Below are positions 56,525 to 64,000 of a DNA stretch of 64,000 nt, one piece after another. The stretch is taken from assembly GCA_016845175.1 (NCBI GenBank), contig JAERTD010000024.1, forward strand, positions 1 through 64,000. Direction: 5' to 3'. The notes below the pieces were generated by a model, which saw only the letters and a list, made by a program, of their open reading frames with translations, was not told the DNA's origin and made no database searches. Each line of letters opens with the position of its first letter. Within the stretch, counting starts at the first letter, position 1. A program made the translations under genes and the position numbers. Source of the stretch: Bacteroidota bacterium. Lineage in GTDB: Bacteria > Bacteroidota > Bacteroidia > Bacteroidales > F082.

Positions 56525-57175
56525 TTAAATAAAACCGTTGTCGCGCAATAATTTCATGTCAACGCTATCTTTTTTAGTTTCTTCGGATTGAAAGCCCATA
56601 AAGCGTTCAATATATTTTCCAATCATGTCAGTTTCAAGGTTTACCTGATCCCCTAACTGCCGTGATAATAAGTTGGTCTCTTGTGCTGTCTGTGGTATGA
56701 TGGAAACCTTAAATCCAGAAGTACTCACATCGGCAACGGTAAGGCTGATACCATCCAAAGCAATGGAGCCTTTTTTAATGATGTATTTAAGAATGTTCTG
56801 TGGTGCTTCAATACTGAACCAAACTGCATTGTCCTCGCGACTAATACTTTTTATGGTTCCCAGACCATCAATATGCCCGCTGAGGATATGCCCTCCCAAG
56901 CGGTCGGAAAGCTGCAAGGCCCTTTCAAGATTTAAATTGGCTCCTCGTTTAAGCTCTGAAAGTGTGGTGGAACGCATGGTCTCAGCCATGACATCCACGC
57001 TAAAAGAGTGGCTGGTGAAAGCCGTAACTGTCAGGCAGCAACCATTGGTACAGATGCTGTCACCAATGCTAACATTCTCTAAAACTTTCGTAGCCTTAAT
57101 GCTGAGCACCGCTGATTGGCTGCCCCATTGTATGCTCTGTAAGATGCCCTGTTCCTCTATGATACCTGTAAACAT
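56525..57175 (-). CDS. ribE: Riboflavin synthase, alpha subunit
   Basis: 216 residues made of two lumazine-binding repeats, each with a G-G-C-L-T-V or related motif (GDSICTNGCCLTVTAF; GSIALDGISLTVADV), beginning with the classic MFTGIIEEQG. It dismutates two lumazine molecules to riboflavin plus the pyrimidine precursor. Starts two bases after the ribD stop, so the genes are tightly linked in the operon. Confidence 0.95.
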   Translation of the reverse strand: MFTGIIEEQGILQSIQWGSQSAVLSIKATKVLENVSIGDSICTNGCCLTVTAFTSHSFSVDVMAETMRSTTLSELKRGANLNLERALQLSDRLGGHILSGHIDGLGTIKSISREDNAVWFSIEAPQNILKYIIKKGSIALDGISLTVADVSTSGFKVSIIPQTAQETNLLSRQLGDQVNLETDMIGKYIERFMGFQSEETKKDSVDMKLLRDNGFI

Positions 57176-57177
57176 CC

Positions 57178-58284
57178 TTATACTTTTATTAGTAATGCTT
57201 CAATCAATACGTCTTTGTCGATGGTGTTGACACTTTTAATCTCCAATGGGATGGCCTGAACCATATGTGCAATTCCCTCACCGCCCACAGCTGTTTTTGC
57301 CTGGGCACCACCCACAATCTTAGGTGCTATAAAACTGTATACTTTATCCACGATTCCTGCATCAAAGGCAGAAAAGTTCAGCGTGCTACCGCCTTCGATA
57401 AGCAAACTGTCTATGCCTCGTTTTCCCAGCTGCCGCATCAGTTGATTCAAATCAACCCTGCCATCCTTTAGTCCACAGTTCATGATTTCAACACCTTTTT
57501 TATGCATTTCCTCAATTTTCTCATGACTGATCTCTGCTCCACAGGCCAATATGGTTTTAGCTGGAGTTGTGTCCAGAACCTTTGCATTGGTAGGAACCCT
57601 ACCTTTAGTATCTACCACTATTCGTATGGGATGTGAGGGGGCATCAGTATCTGAACGGTCAGTCAACAGTGGATCATCTTGAATGACAGTGTCTACGCCC
57701 ACCATAATGGCTGCGTATTGATGTCTGAGTTGGTGCACCATGGCTCTGGATTCTTCCCCACTGATCCATTTGGAGTGACCTGTGTGTGTCGCAATCTTCC
57801 CATCAAGGGTCATGGCCGTTTTTATGGCCACAAAGGGCAGGCCTTGTTGAATGTATTTTATAAAGCTTTCATTCAATGATTTAGCTTCATCAGCAAGGAT
57901 ATTTGTGTCAACCTTAATTCCGGCATCTTTGAGTTTCTGAATCCCTCTACCCTGAACCAATGGATTTGGGTCTTCCATGGCTACCACTACTCTCGCAAAC
58001 TCTTCTTTAATCAAGCGTTCGGCACAGGAAGGTGTTTTACCCTGATGGGAACATGGTTCCAAACTCACGTAAATGGTGCTATCCTTTACTGATTGACTGG
58101 CTGAATGTATGGCGATTATTTCGGCATGGGCTTGTCCAAAAACTTCATGATAGCCCTGCCCAATAATTTTGTCATCTTTAACAATTATGGCACCTACAAG
58201 GGGATTGGGATTTGTTCTTCCCTTGCCTTTTTTCGCAAGCTCAATGGCCTGCCTCATATATTGGATGTCTTTGTCTTGGTTCAT
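57178..58284 (-). CDS. ribD: Bifunctional deaminase/reductase of riboflavin synthesis
   Basis: 368 residues from ATG 58284 (MNQDKDIQYMRQAIELA). An in-frame TTG at 58305 lies inside the terminator stem and is rejected. The N-terminal deaminase has the zinc motifs GQAHAEIIAI and EPCSHQGKTPSCAERL; the C-terminal reductase begins near residue 150 (FVAIKTAMTLDGKIATHTG) and includes LLIEGGSTLNFSAF. It converts the product of GTP cyclohydrolase II in two steps. First gene of the rib operon, directly below the FMN riboswitch and its terminator. Confidence 0.95.
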   Translation of the reverse strand: MNQDKDIQYMRQAIELAKKGKGRTNPNPLVGAIIVKDDKIIGQGYHEVFGQAHAEIIAIHSASQSVKDSTIYVSLEPCSHQGKTPSCAERLIKEEFARVVVAMEDPNPLVQGRGIQKLKDAGIKVDTNILADEAKSLNESFIKYIQQGLPFVAIKTAMTLDGKIATHTGHSKWISGEESRAMVHQLRHQYAAIMVGVDTVIQDDPLLTDRSDTDAPSHPIRIVVDTKGRVPTNAKVLDTTPAKTILACGAEISHEKIEEMHKKGVEIMNCGLKDGRVDLNQLMRQLGKRGIDSLLIEGGSTLNFSAFDAGIVDKVYSFIAPKIVGGAQAKTAVGGEGIAHMVQAIPLEIKSVNTIDKDVLIEALLIKV

Positions 58285-58287
58285 GCC

Positions 58288-58320
58288 AAAAAAAAATGCC
58301 CTCAATTACATCAGGGCATA
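58288..58320 (-). terminator. Riboswitch expression-platform terminator before ribD
   Basis: On the minus strand TATGCCCT and AGGGCAT flank a ten-base loop and are followed by nine T, ending three bases before the ribD ATG. It is the likely off-switch for the FMN riboswitch. Confidence 0.8.
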
Positions 58321-58351
58321 TAGCAATGGACAAAAACCTATGGTTTCCCAT

Positions 58352-58490
58352 TGTACGATTTCTTCTTCCATCCAGACTTTACTGTCGGTTCCGGAATTTC
58401 ACCAGATCAGTCCCTCATCGATTTGCATCGGTCTCAGGAGTCGCGGACTATTACCGCCGGTCGGGAGTTTCACCCTGCCCTGAAGAAATT
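58352..58490 (-). promoter_or_regulatory. FMN riboswitch (RFN element)
   Basis: Read on the minus strand, the conserved blocks appear in order: CTTCAGGGCAGGGTGAAA, CCCGACCGGCGGTAATAGTC, CGCGA, a variable arm, CTGATCTGGTGAAATTCC, GGAACCGACAGTAAAGTCTG and GATGGAAGAAGAAAT. The 5' AAATTTCTTC pairs with 3' GAAGAAGAAAT to close stem P1. These match the RFN aptamer, which binds FMN and shuts off riboflavin genes. A further CAATGG/CCATTG hairpin lies between aptamer and terminator. It controls ribD-ribE-ribBA-ribH. Confidence 0.96.
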
Positions 58491-58497
58491 TACTCTG

Positions 58498-58526
58498 CAA
58501 AACTAGTGCTTTTAGGCTATTCACAA
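58498..58526 (-). promoter_or_regulatory. Promoter of the riboflavin operon
   Basis: On the minus strand TTG (58526-58524), an 18-base spacer and TAGTTTTG (58505-58498). The predicted transcript start near 58491 falls exactly at the 5' edge of the riboswitch aptamer. Confidence 0.75.
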
Positions 58527-58621
58527 TGCATTTAGGCTAATTTAGAATGGTTCAAATATTGAGCTGCTCAAACATATCCATGAGACTAAAACCAATAATA
58601 GGAATATGGATCCGGAGCCAA

Positions 58622-58668
58622 AAATAAACCCCTGGTTAGCTTATTATTAACTCAGCCAGCCAGGGGTG
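58622..58668 (-). terminator. Terminator of the thioredoxin reductase transcript
   Basis: CCCCTGG and CCAGGGG (58666-58629 on the minus strand) form a stem followed by TTTATTTTT, 68 bases past the trxB-like stop and ahead of the rib promoter. Confidence 0.75.
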
Positions 58669-58733
58669 TAATTGTAAATCTTGTTCCTGTTGTTGCTGAA
58701 CAGCTAAAGTTAATGTTTAGTAATTAGCTTTAA

Positions 58734-59663
58734 TTATCTGTGTATTATTTCCAGAGCTTTCATTCCGGAAATGGTCCCATCAGCAACAGCTGTGGTAATT
58801 TGTCGAACCTTTTTCATTCGGCAATCACCAGCGGCTAATACTCCTGGGATATTGGTCTGTAGGTCTTCATCGGTCATGATTTCATCACGTGAGTTTAGCT
58901 CCACACCAGTACGCTTCAGGAACTCAGTATTGGGCTGATATCCAATAAAAACAAAACAGCCATCCAATGCCATTGACTGGGTTTCGCCAGTTTTAAGGTT
59001 TTTATACTCAATGGATTCGAGACTGTCCTTTCCTTTAAAGGATGTGATGTGAGTGTCCATGATGAAGTTGATCTTATCATTGGCCTTGGCTGCTTCTACC
59101 GCATGATCAAAGGCTTGAAAATGATCAAATTCATGGATGATCGTCACTTTGCAGGCATATCTTGTCAAAGAAACGGCTTCCTCTAAAGCAGAATTACCAC
59201 CGCCCACCACAGCTATTTCTTTGTCCTGAAAAAAGTCACCATCGCAAGTGGCGCAATAGGAAATTCCTCTCCCTTTCAACTCGTTTTCGCCTGCAACTTG
59301 TAACATTCGTGAGCGTCCCCCACTGGCTATGATCACTACTTTTGAAGTGTACACACTGTCATTATTCACCTCAATTTGTTTGTGATCAGCATCCAGTATC
59401 ATATTGGAGATACTCACATTGGATTCCACTTCACAACCAAAGGAAACAGCTTGTTCTTTCATGGTCTGACTCAAGGCATATCCTGAGGTAGAAGGAACTC
59501 CAGGATAATTGGCTACCTGATGGGTTAAGATCATCTGACCTCCCGGGATAGCGGTATCCAGTATCAAAACACTGGCCTTGCCTCTTGACAGATAGATACC
59601 TGCTGTGAGGCCAGCGGCTCCGGCGCCAATGATAATGGCATCATATGTTTTCTTCTTCATCAC
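58734..59663 (-). CDS. trxB: Thioredoxin reductase-like flavoprotein, probably NADH-type
   Basis: 309 residues. FAD-binding GAGAAGLTAGIYLSRG is at the N-terminus, the redox-active pair is in SYCATCDGDFF, and GVLAAGDCRMKKVRQITTA closes the FAD site. The nucleotide-binding loop is GGGNSALEEA, but the NADPH-phosphate motif HRRxxxR is replaced by HEFDHFQ, with a Glu as in NADH-using AhpF. It therefore probably prefers NADH over NADPH (inference). It lies four bases after an atypical thioredoxin gene and both should form one electron-transfer pair. Family assignment is sure; cofactor and partner need testing. Confidence 0.88.
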   Translation of the reverse strand: MMKKKTYDAIIIGAGAAGLTAGIYLSRGKASVLILDTAIPGGQMILTHQVANYPGVPSTSGYALSQTMKEQAVSFGCEVESNVSISNMILDADHKQIEVNNDSVYTSKVVIIASGGRSRMLQVAGENELKGRGISYCATCDGDFFQDKEIAVVGGGNSALEEAVSLTRYACKVTIIHEFDHFQAFDHAVEAAKANDKINFIMDTHITSFKGKDSLESIEYKNLKTGETQSMALDGCFVFIGYQPNTEFLKRTGVELNSRDEIMTDEDLQTNIPGVLAAGDCRMKKVRQITTAVADGTISGMKALEIIHR

Positions 59664-59666
59664 TGT

Positions 59667-60008
59667 CTAGAATACACGGTCAAGTACTTCTATGATCTGT
59701 TCCTTACTTTGGATGCTGCTCTTGGCTTCCACCACTTTTCCATTTTTATAGTAAATCACAAATGGAAGTCCCATAAAGCCACGGGCTTCGGGTAAATTTC
59801 TGATGACATCAGCTTCGGGGTGGTCAAAGGCCATATCCGTAAATGCCACATGGGGATATTGAGATTGCAACTGTTCCATTACTCCGTAAACTGGGATACA
59901 CATGGGGCCCATCCTGCCACAGCATACCATTACATTTTCGTTTTCAGCTAAAGTTTTTGCATGTTCGTCGCGACTTGCAATGTGTTTAAGATTTGTTGAT
60001 AGTATCAT
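59667..60008 (-). CDS. Atypical thioredoxin-like protein paired with the reductase
   Basis: 113 residues with a thioredoxin fold (cis-Pro82 in GLPFVIYYKNGKVVE). The usual WCGPC is replaced by VCCGRMGPMCIPVY, with Cys29, Cys30 and Cys37 but no CxxC motif. The family therefore uses a different cysteine arrangement from standard thioredoxins. Its position four bases upstream of the reductase gene indicates that it is the reductase's partner. Downstream target is unknown; disulfide or peroxide reduction is plausible. Confidence 0.75.
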   Translation of the reverse strand: MILSTNLKHIASRDEHAKTLAENENVMVCCGRMGPMCIPVYGVMEQLQSQYPHVAFTDMAFDHPEADVIRNLPEARGFMGLPFVIYYKNGKVVEAKSSIQSKEQIIEVLDRVF

Positions 60009-60182
60009 TATTATAATTTTTAATTGTATTTGTCTATGACACTATCATAAATGATGCCAAAGGTGATATTAAAGCGATATAGCAATGCTGCTTATTTGTT
60101 CACAGCAAAGTCTTTCACAATGAGGAGGATGGAGATGCTGTACAGGCTGAAAACACTGTCACATCATGTCATTGTTGTCATC

Positions 60183-60962
60183 CTAATGACTTAACAAACG
60201 CTTGATAATTCTTAATTTATGTGAATACTGTTGGGTGTCGACATTAAAAATGCCCTGATGGTCCAGGGTGTCGATTCGGACCTTTCCTGAGGCATGAATG
60301 ATTTTACCACCCTCCAAAATCATTCCCACATGAGTTATATTTCCTTCATCATTATCGAAAAATGCCAGATCGCCGGGCAAGGCTTCATTAACAAAGCTAA
60401 TGGTTTCACCATGATCAACCTGCTGGGATGAATCCCTTGGCAATAAGCATCCGTTAAGCTTAAATACCAGCTGTATAAAACCAGAACAATCTATTCCCAT
60501 AATGGATCTGCCACCCCATAAATACGGAGTGCCCAGCATATGTTTGGCTGTTGCAATCAAATGCTCTGCATTTACTTCCGTTGTTGCCTGTATAACTTCA
60601 GCAGATATTTGGTATTGATCTTTAAGAATTTGAAATTTTTCAGACTGATAGAAGGGCAATAAACTGCCAAAAGACAAGAGCCTCTCAGAGGATTCTGAAA
60701 TTGCTTTTCCAAAAGCCTGCATCAGGTAAAAGCGTGGCATGTATTGCATGCTCGTAAACACATCTTCATCTATTTCTACTATTTGTTTGGCATCCACCCA
60801 TCCTTCATAAGCATCATCTAAGGTTTCGATGAGTAGCCAACCTGCCAGTTGGTCTTTGACCAACAATATATCACCAAACAATAGCTGGTTTACCATTTCA
60901 TGGGTGTCTCCGGCCTGTTTCCTCACAGCAACCATCGATAAATCACAAATGCCGTATGTCAT
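60183..60962 (-). CDS. NlpC/P60 (C40) cell-wall peptidase
   Basis: 259 residues. The N-terminal 75 residues are SH3-like (LFGDILLVKDQLAGWLLIETLD, EGWVDAKQI), and a second SH3-like part precedes the C-terminal NlpC/P60 domain. Catalytic Cys lies in GIDCSGFIQLVF and catalytic His in ITHVGMILEGGKI, with HASGKVRID following. No signal peptide, so it likely works in the cytoplasm on recycled muropeptides, like YkfC-type gamma-D-Glu-diamino acid endopeptidases. Divergent from the PgpH-type gene. Confidence 0.85.
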   Translation of the reverse strand: MTYGICDLSMVAVRKQAGDTHEMVNQLLFGDILLVKDQLAGWLLIETLDDAYEGWVDAKQIVEIDEDVFTSMQYMPRFYLMQAFGKAISESSERLLSFGSLLPFYQSEKFQILKDQYQISAEVIQATTEVNAEHLIATAKHMLGTPYLWGGRSIMGIDCSGFIQLVFKLNGCLLPRDSSQQVDHGETISFVNEALPGDLAFFDNDEGNITHVGMILEGGKIIHASGKVRIDTLDHQGIFNVDTQQYSHKLRIIKRLLSH

Positions 60963-60999
60963 GAATTTACTGTTTATTAGTGGTTTTTGTTGATTTAGC

Positions 61000-61007
61000 T
61001 ACTTTTG
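61000..61007 (+). promoter_or_regulatory. Putative -7 box TACTTTTG for the PgpH-type gene
   Basis: Exact TAnnTTTG match about 100 bases before ATG 61111. No TTG at the usual -33 spacing. Confidence 0.45.
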
Positions 61008-61060
61008 CGCCATAAACATTAAAGGTGAACGCATCAAAACCCATTGACCACATCCGGAAA

Positions 61061-61114
61061 ATGACTATTTTGGTGGCTTCCTTTCTGGCGCTCAAAAAAT
61101 TTCTCTATAGATGA
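61061..61114 (+). CDS. Possible 17-residue leader peptide overlapping the PgpH start
   Basis: ATG 61061 opens MTILVASFLALKKFLYR and stops at the TGA that overlaps the downstream ATG as ATGA. It may be a coincidence or a leader that couples translation to the PgpH-type gene. No homology is claimed. Confidence 0.25.
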   Translation: MTILVASFLALKKFLYR

Positions 61115-63177
61115 AATCCTTTTTATCAAAATTACAACATAATTACTACGAAATTCTGAAAGTATTATTATTTCTTTTGGCTATAGTCATCGTTGTATGG
61201 GTAAGCCCCAAGGATAGTTTTTTCAAATATGAATTTCAGATTAGTAAGCCCTGGAACCATCAGGACCTGATTGCTCCCTTCGATTATGCCGTGTTGAAAA
61301 CTGATGAGCAATTGGCAGAAGAAAGGGCAGAGGTTGAGGAAGATTTTTATCCCTATTTCTATTTTGATGAAGAAATTACCAATGCCGGTATGGAACAACT
61401 CCATGCCGTCTTCGGCTTGGAAGAGTCGGCATTAATCGCTGATGGTCAGTTGCCAGATTCCATGCAACACCTCACATTCCTGAGGGAATTATACCAAAAC
61501 ATACAAAATGTTGGAATTTTAAGATATAATCCTGTGCTGGGAGGCAAAGAAGATGGTTTTATCATCCGACTTATACGAGGCAAAGAAGTTGAGGAAGTAA
61601 GTATTGGTCAGTTGTACGATATCCGTGAAGCCAATGCCATTGCTCAATTGATGATTGGTGAAGCCTATGTCGACGACAGTCTTTTTCTTACCCAATTAAT
61701 TTCCAATACGCTGGTGCAGAATGTATTCTATGATGAAAGCAGGAGTAAGGCAGAACTGGAAACTATCCTGAATGGTATCTCCCCAAGCCAGGGGCTGGTA
61801 CAAAAAGGTGAATTGATTATTTCCACAGGTGAGTTGGTGTCAGCTGAGAAATACCAGGTCTTGTTTTCCCTTAAGTCAGAATATGAAAAGGGACTCTCAT
61901 CCTCCGATGCCTGGCTCTATATTTACATAGGTATTGTCTTGATTATCACACTTCTTATAACCCTTCAGTTTTTATTTTTCAGGCTGTTCAAACACAGTTT
62001 TTACGCTGAGATGAAAAATGTAGTATTGGTGTTAATGAGTCAGGTATTGATGATCATTGTGGCAGATTTTATTTTCTACAATTACCCCGAGTGGACCTAC
62101 ATCATACCTTTCGCCATTTTACCAATTTTAATAGTGGCATTCGTCGACTCTGGAATCGCCATTATTGTCCACTTGGTCACAGTGATGCTCCTGGGATTTT
62201 TTGCGCCCAATAGTTTTGAATTCTTTTATACCCAGTTTGCTGCAGGCTTGATTGCCATTTTTTCCGTGAAGAGCCTTACCAAAAGAGCCGATCTGTTCAG
62301 AACCTCACTCTTTGTGTTTTTAACCTATGGTGTGATCTATGTCAGTATGATGCTGGTTCAGGATGGTTCCCTTGACAATTTCTCGTGGAAGGTGCTTACC
62401 AATTTCTTTGGTAGTGCAGCGCTGATTCTGTTGGCTTTCCCCATTATATTTGTTTACGAGAAACTCTTTGGGGTACTCACCCATTTGTCCTTGCTGGAGT
62501 TGTCCAACACCAACAATCCATTGCTGCGCGAATTGGCCAGCAAAGCCCCCGGAACCTTTCAGCATTCCTTACAGGTGGCCAATCTGGCATCAGAGGCTTT
62601 GTACGAAATCGGAGGTGATTCGTTGTTGGCCAGAACAGGAGCTTTGTATCATGATATTGGTAAAATGAATAACCCAGGATTCTTTGTGGAAAATCAGGTG
62701 CCTGGTCATAACCCTCATGATGAAATATCTTATGAAGAAAGTGCCCGTATCATTATTGATCATGTGTTATCAGGCATCGAGATGGCACGAAAAGCCCGTT
62801 TACCAGAACAAATAATTGACTTCATCAGAACCCATCATGGAACCAGAAGGGTAGAGTACTTTTATCGTCTGGAGCGTAAGCTCAACCCTGGAATGGAGGT
62901 AGATCAGAGTGAATTTACCTACCATGGACCTGTTCCTTTCTCTAAGGAAACGGCTGTGGTTATGATGGCAGATTCCGTTGAGGCAGCCTCCAGAAGTATT
63001 GCGGAGCCTAACGAACAGAAAATAAATGACCTGGTTGATAATATCGTACAGTCATTAATGGATGATGGTCAGTTTATGAATGCCACCATCACTTTGAAGG
63101 AAATTACAACGGTTAAGAAGGTGCTCAAGAAAAAGCTGATGAATATCAATCACATCCGGATAGCCTATCCTGATTAA
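61111..63177 (+). CDS. PgpH-type 7TM-HD phosphodiesterase
   Basis: 688 residues. One N-terminal membrane segment, an extracellular 7TMR-HD domain (about residues 40-270), seven membrane segments (about 270-470) and a cytoplasmic HD domain. The HD motif is LYHDIGKMNNPGFF with PGHNPHDEISYEES, and IDHVLSGIEMARKARLP follows. Homologues such as PgpH hydrolyse cyclic di-AMP to pApA; the same reaction is likely here. The WbqC-type gene is convergent and begins right after its stop. Its start may be coupled to a small upstream reading frame. Confidence 0.88.
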   Translation: MKSFLSKLQHNYYEILKVLLFLLAIVIVVWVSPKDSFFKYEFQISKPWNHQDLIAPFDYAVLKTDEQLAEERAEVEEDFYPYFYFDEEITNAGMEQLHAVFGLEESALIADGQLPDSMQHLTFLRELYQNIQNVGILRYNPVLGGKEDGFIIRLIRGKEVEEVSIGQLYDIREANAIAQLMIGEAYVDDSLFLTQLISNTLVQNVFYDESRSKAELETILNGISPSQGLVQKGELIISTGELVSAEKYQVLFSLKSEYEKGLSSSDAWLYIYIGIVLIITLLITLQFLFFRLFKHSFYAEMKNVVLVLMSQVLMIIVADFIFYNYPEWTYIIPFAILPILIVAFVDSGIAIIVHLVTVMLLGFFAPNSFEFFYTQFAAGLIAIFSVKSLTKRADLFRTSLFVFLTYGVIYVSMMLVQDGSLDNFSWKVLTNFFGSAALILLAFPIIFVYEKLFGVLTHLSLLELSNTNNPLLRELASKAPGTFQHSLQVANLASEALYEIGGDSLLARTGALYHDIGKMNNPGFFVENQVPGHNPHDEISYEESARIIIDHVLSGIEMARKARLPEQIIDFIRTHHGTRRVEYFYRLERKLNPGMEVDQSEFTYHGPVPFSKETAVVMMADSVEAASRSIAEPNEQKINDLVDNIVQSLMDDGQFMNATITLKEITTVKKVLKKKLMNINHIRIAYPD

Positions 63178-63795
63178 CTACATAACTACTTCCTTGATTC
63201 CTCTTAGGTACGTAATGGTTTCCGGTCCCAGATTAAACAAGGCATCTATAATGCTGGCATTGGCAGTAAATCCATGTTTGTCTTCAAATACCTGTGTGTA
63301 GGTTGGAAACTCAAGCCCCTGTTGGATTTCTTTTGGTGAAGCCTGGAAAGTCGTGCCCTGTGGATTGCTCCCAGGCCGAATATAATTTGTGGTAAGATGT
63401 AAGTCTTTTGGTGTGCCCATGCACTCCAATACACACTGGGTAAGTGCCAGATTAAAATCCAGCAATGTTTTAGCTGGAGATAGATAAATAGCTTCCAGTT
63501 CATCCTGATAGTATAAAAAGAAAGGCGCTGCCTGGTAAGCTGTTTGTATGGAACGCCAGTGTCGGATGGGCCAGGGCTCAGCCGTGGATAGCAAAGCTTC
63601 ATTTGTTTTCGTATGGTTACCCTCAGGTTTTTCAATGGGTATACTCAAGGATAGTTTTCCATTGGCTGTAAGTATTTCACATCGGTTTCTATAGGTCTGT
63701 TTGGGATAGGTTTCATATTGCTCTATTAATACTTCCTTCTCCTTGAGCAGGAAGTAAAAATAAGCCACCGGTGGCAGATAGGCTGTGGGTAACAC
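63178..63795 (-). CDS. WbqC-family protein
   Basis: 205 residues from GTG 63795 (VLPTAYLPPVAYF), chosen because family members begin at this point and a TATTTTTG box (63829-63822) lies between it and the ATG at 63867. Family motifs: TAYLPPVAYFYFLLK, EQYETYPKQTYRNRCEI, HWRSIQTAYQAAPFF-type segment and DFNLALTQCVLECMG. WbqC-like proteins are found near surface polysaccharide and signal-peptidase genes; a transferase role has been proposed but not shown. Convergent with the PgpH-type gene, with adjacent stop codons. Confidence 0.8.
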   Translation of the reverse strand: MLPTAYLPPVAYFYFLLKEKEVLIEQYETYPKQTYRNRCEILTANGKLSLSIPIEKPEGNHTKTNEALLSTAEPWPIRHWRSIQTAYQAAPFFLYYQDELEAIYLSPAKTLLDFNLALTQCVLECMGTPKDLHLTTNYIRPGSNPQGTTFQASPKEIQQGLEFPTYTQVFEDKHGFTANASIIDALFNLGPETITYLRGIKEVVM

Positions 63796-63821
63796 CCTGT
63801 GTGATTGTTTATCCAATACAG

Positions 63822-63829
63822 CAAAAATA
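63822..63829 (-). promoter_or_regulatory. Putative -7 box TATTTTTG for the WbqC-family gene
   Basis: TAnnTTTG match on the minus strand 27 bases before GTG 63795. It supports the shorter gene start. Confidence 0.4.
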
Positions 63830-63903
63830 TGGCAAGTTTTTCGAAAGTTTACAAATTTGGTGTTCATCGGCTACATAAATATCCAAATGATTCCTTTCTC
63901 ACG

Positions 63904-63938
63904 AAAAAAAAAGGCCCATCACAATTGTGATAGGCCTC
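63904..63938 (-). terminator. Intrinsic terminator of a gene beyond the right edge
   Basis: On the minus strand AGGCC-T-ATCAC and GTGAT-G-GGCCT form a stem around AATT, followed by nine T. Confidence 0.8.
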
Positions 63939-63981
63939 TTAACAAATTTATAAATCCTCAAGCAAGAGGAAATGTCATTCC

Positions 63982-64000
63982 TTAAACAGCTTCTGCACCT
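63982..64000 (-). other. Probable 3' end of a minus-strand gene cut by the right edge
   Basis: Reading leftward, one frame ends GAEAV-stop at 63982; another ends VQKLFKE-stop slightly later. The terminator that follows suggests a real gene, but frame and product cannot be decided from so few codons. Confidence 0.35.

Noticed and set aside
58511-58539. Direct repeat TTTAGGCTA spaced by 20 bases near the rib promoter
   Set aside because: Only nine bases and two copies; could be a chance pair, and the riboswitch already explains regulation.

Overview
The window is chromosomal DNA from a member of the Bacteroidota, most likely a marine or sediment Bacteroidales/Marinilabiliales-type organism. 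This is inferred from a type IX secretion (T9SS) C-terminal sorting domain, a choice-of-anchor-L/PKD surface protein, a TonB-dependent receptor with an N-terminal carboxypeptidase-like domain, DUF349 and WbqC proteins, and recurrent TAnnTTTG -7 promoter boxes, the Bacteroidota sigma-A signature. No tRNA, rRNA, insertion sequence, prophage or CRISPR array was seen. Coding density is high and most genes lie on the minus strand.

Layout. 1-7 kb: surface and secreted proteins: the N-terminal 1299 residues of a large PKD protein that runs off the left edge, a TlpA-like thioredoxin lipoprotein/periplasmic protein, and a T9SS cargo with dockerin-like and cohesin-like parts. 7.1-11.8 kb: a TPR-CHAT protease-like protein convergent with a sigma factor/anti-sigma-like TPR membrane protein pair. 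12-14.4 kb: an exo/endonuclease/phosphatase-fold protein and a divergent Nramp-like transporter. 14.4-22.3 kb: a signalling operon of two hybrid histidine kinases, CheR and CheB. 22.5-27.5 kb: an AddB-like nuclease and an amino-sugar recycling pair (MurU-like nucleotidyltransferase, and an AmgK-like kinase fused to a RapZ C-terminal domain). 27.6-29.4 kb: ferritin-like protein and a trans-sulfuration-family PLP enzyme. 29.4-36.5 kb: a membrane protein and a heavy-metal RND efflux operon headed by a His-rich small protein. 36.6-49 kb: AI-2E-type transporter, NYN RNase, cold-shock protein, DJ-1/PfpI, GNAT, patatin/outer-membrane barrel, DUF349 protein, lipoprotein and AsmA-like protein. 49-54.5 kb: PhoD-type and ENPP-type phosphatases and a TonB-dependent receptor. 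54.7-58.5 kb: riboflavin operon ribD-ribE-ribBA-ribH under an FMN riboswitch. 58.7-60 kb: a thioredoxin-reductase-like flavoprotein with an atypical thioredoxin. 60.2-64 kb: NlpC/P60 peptidase, PgpH-type 7TM-HD phosphodiesterase and WbqC.

The most interesting loci are the TPR-CHAT / anti-sigma-like / sigma module, whose parts and topology suggest a proteolytically triggered sigma switch comparable in logic to the Craspase (type III-E CRISPR) downstream pathway but with no CRISPR here; and the amino-sugar kinase-RapZ C-domain fusion overlapping a MurU-like gene, which joins peptidoglycan recycling to a domain known elsewhere as an amino-sugar sensor. Several gene starts were moved from upstream TTG/GTG codons to internal ATG codons because a TAnnTTTG promoter box overlaps or follows the upstream codon.
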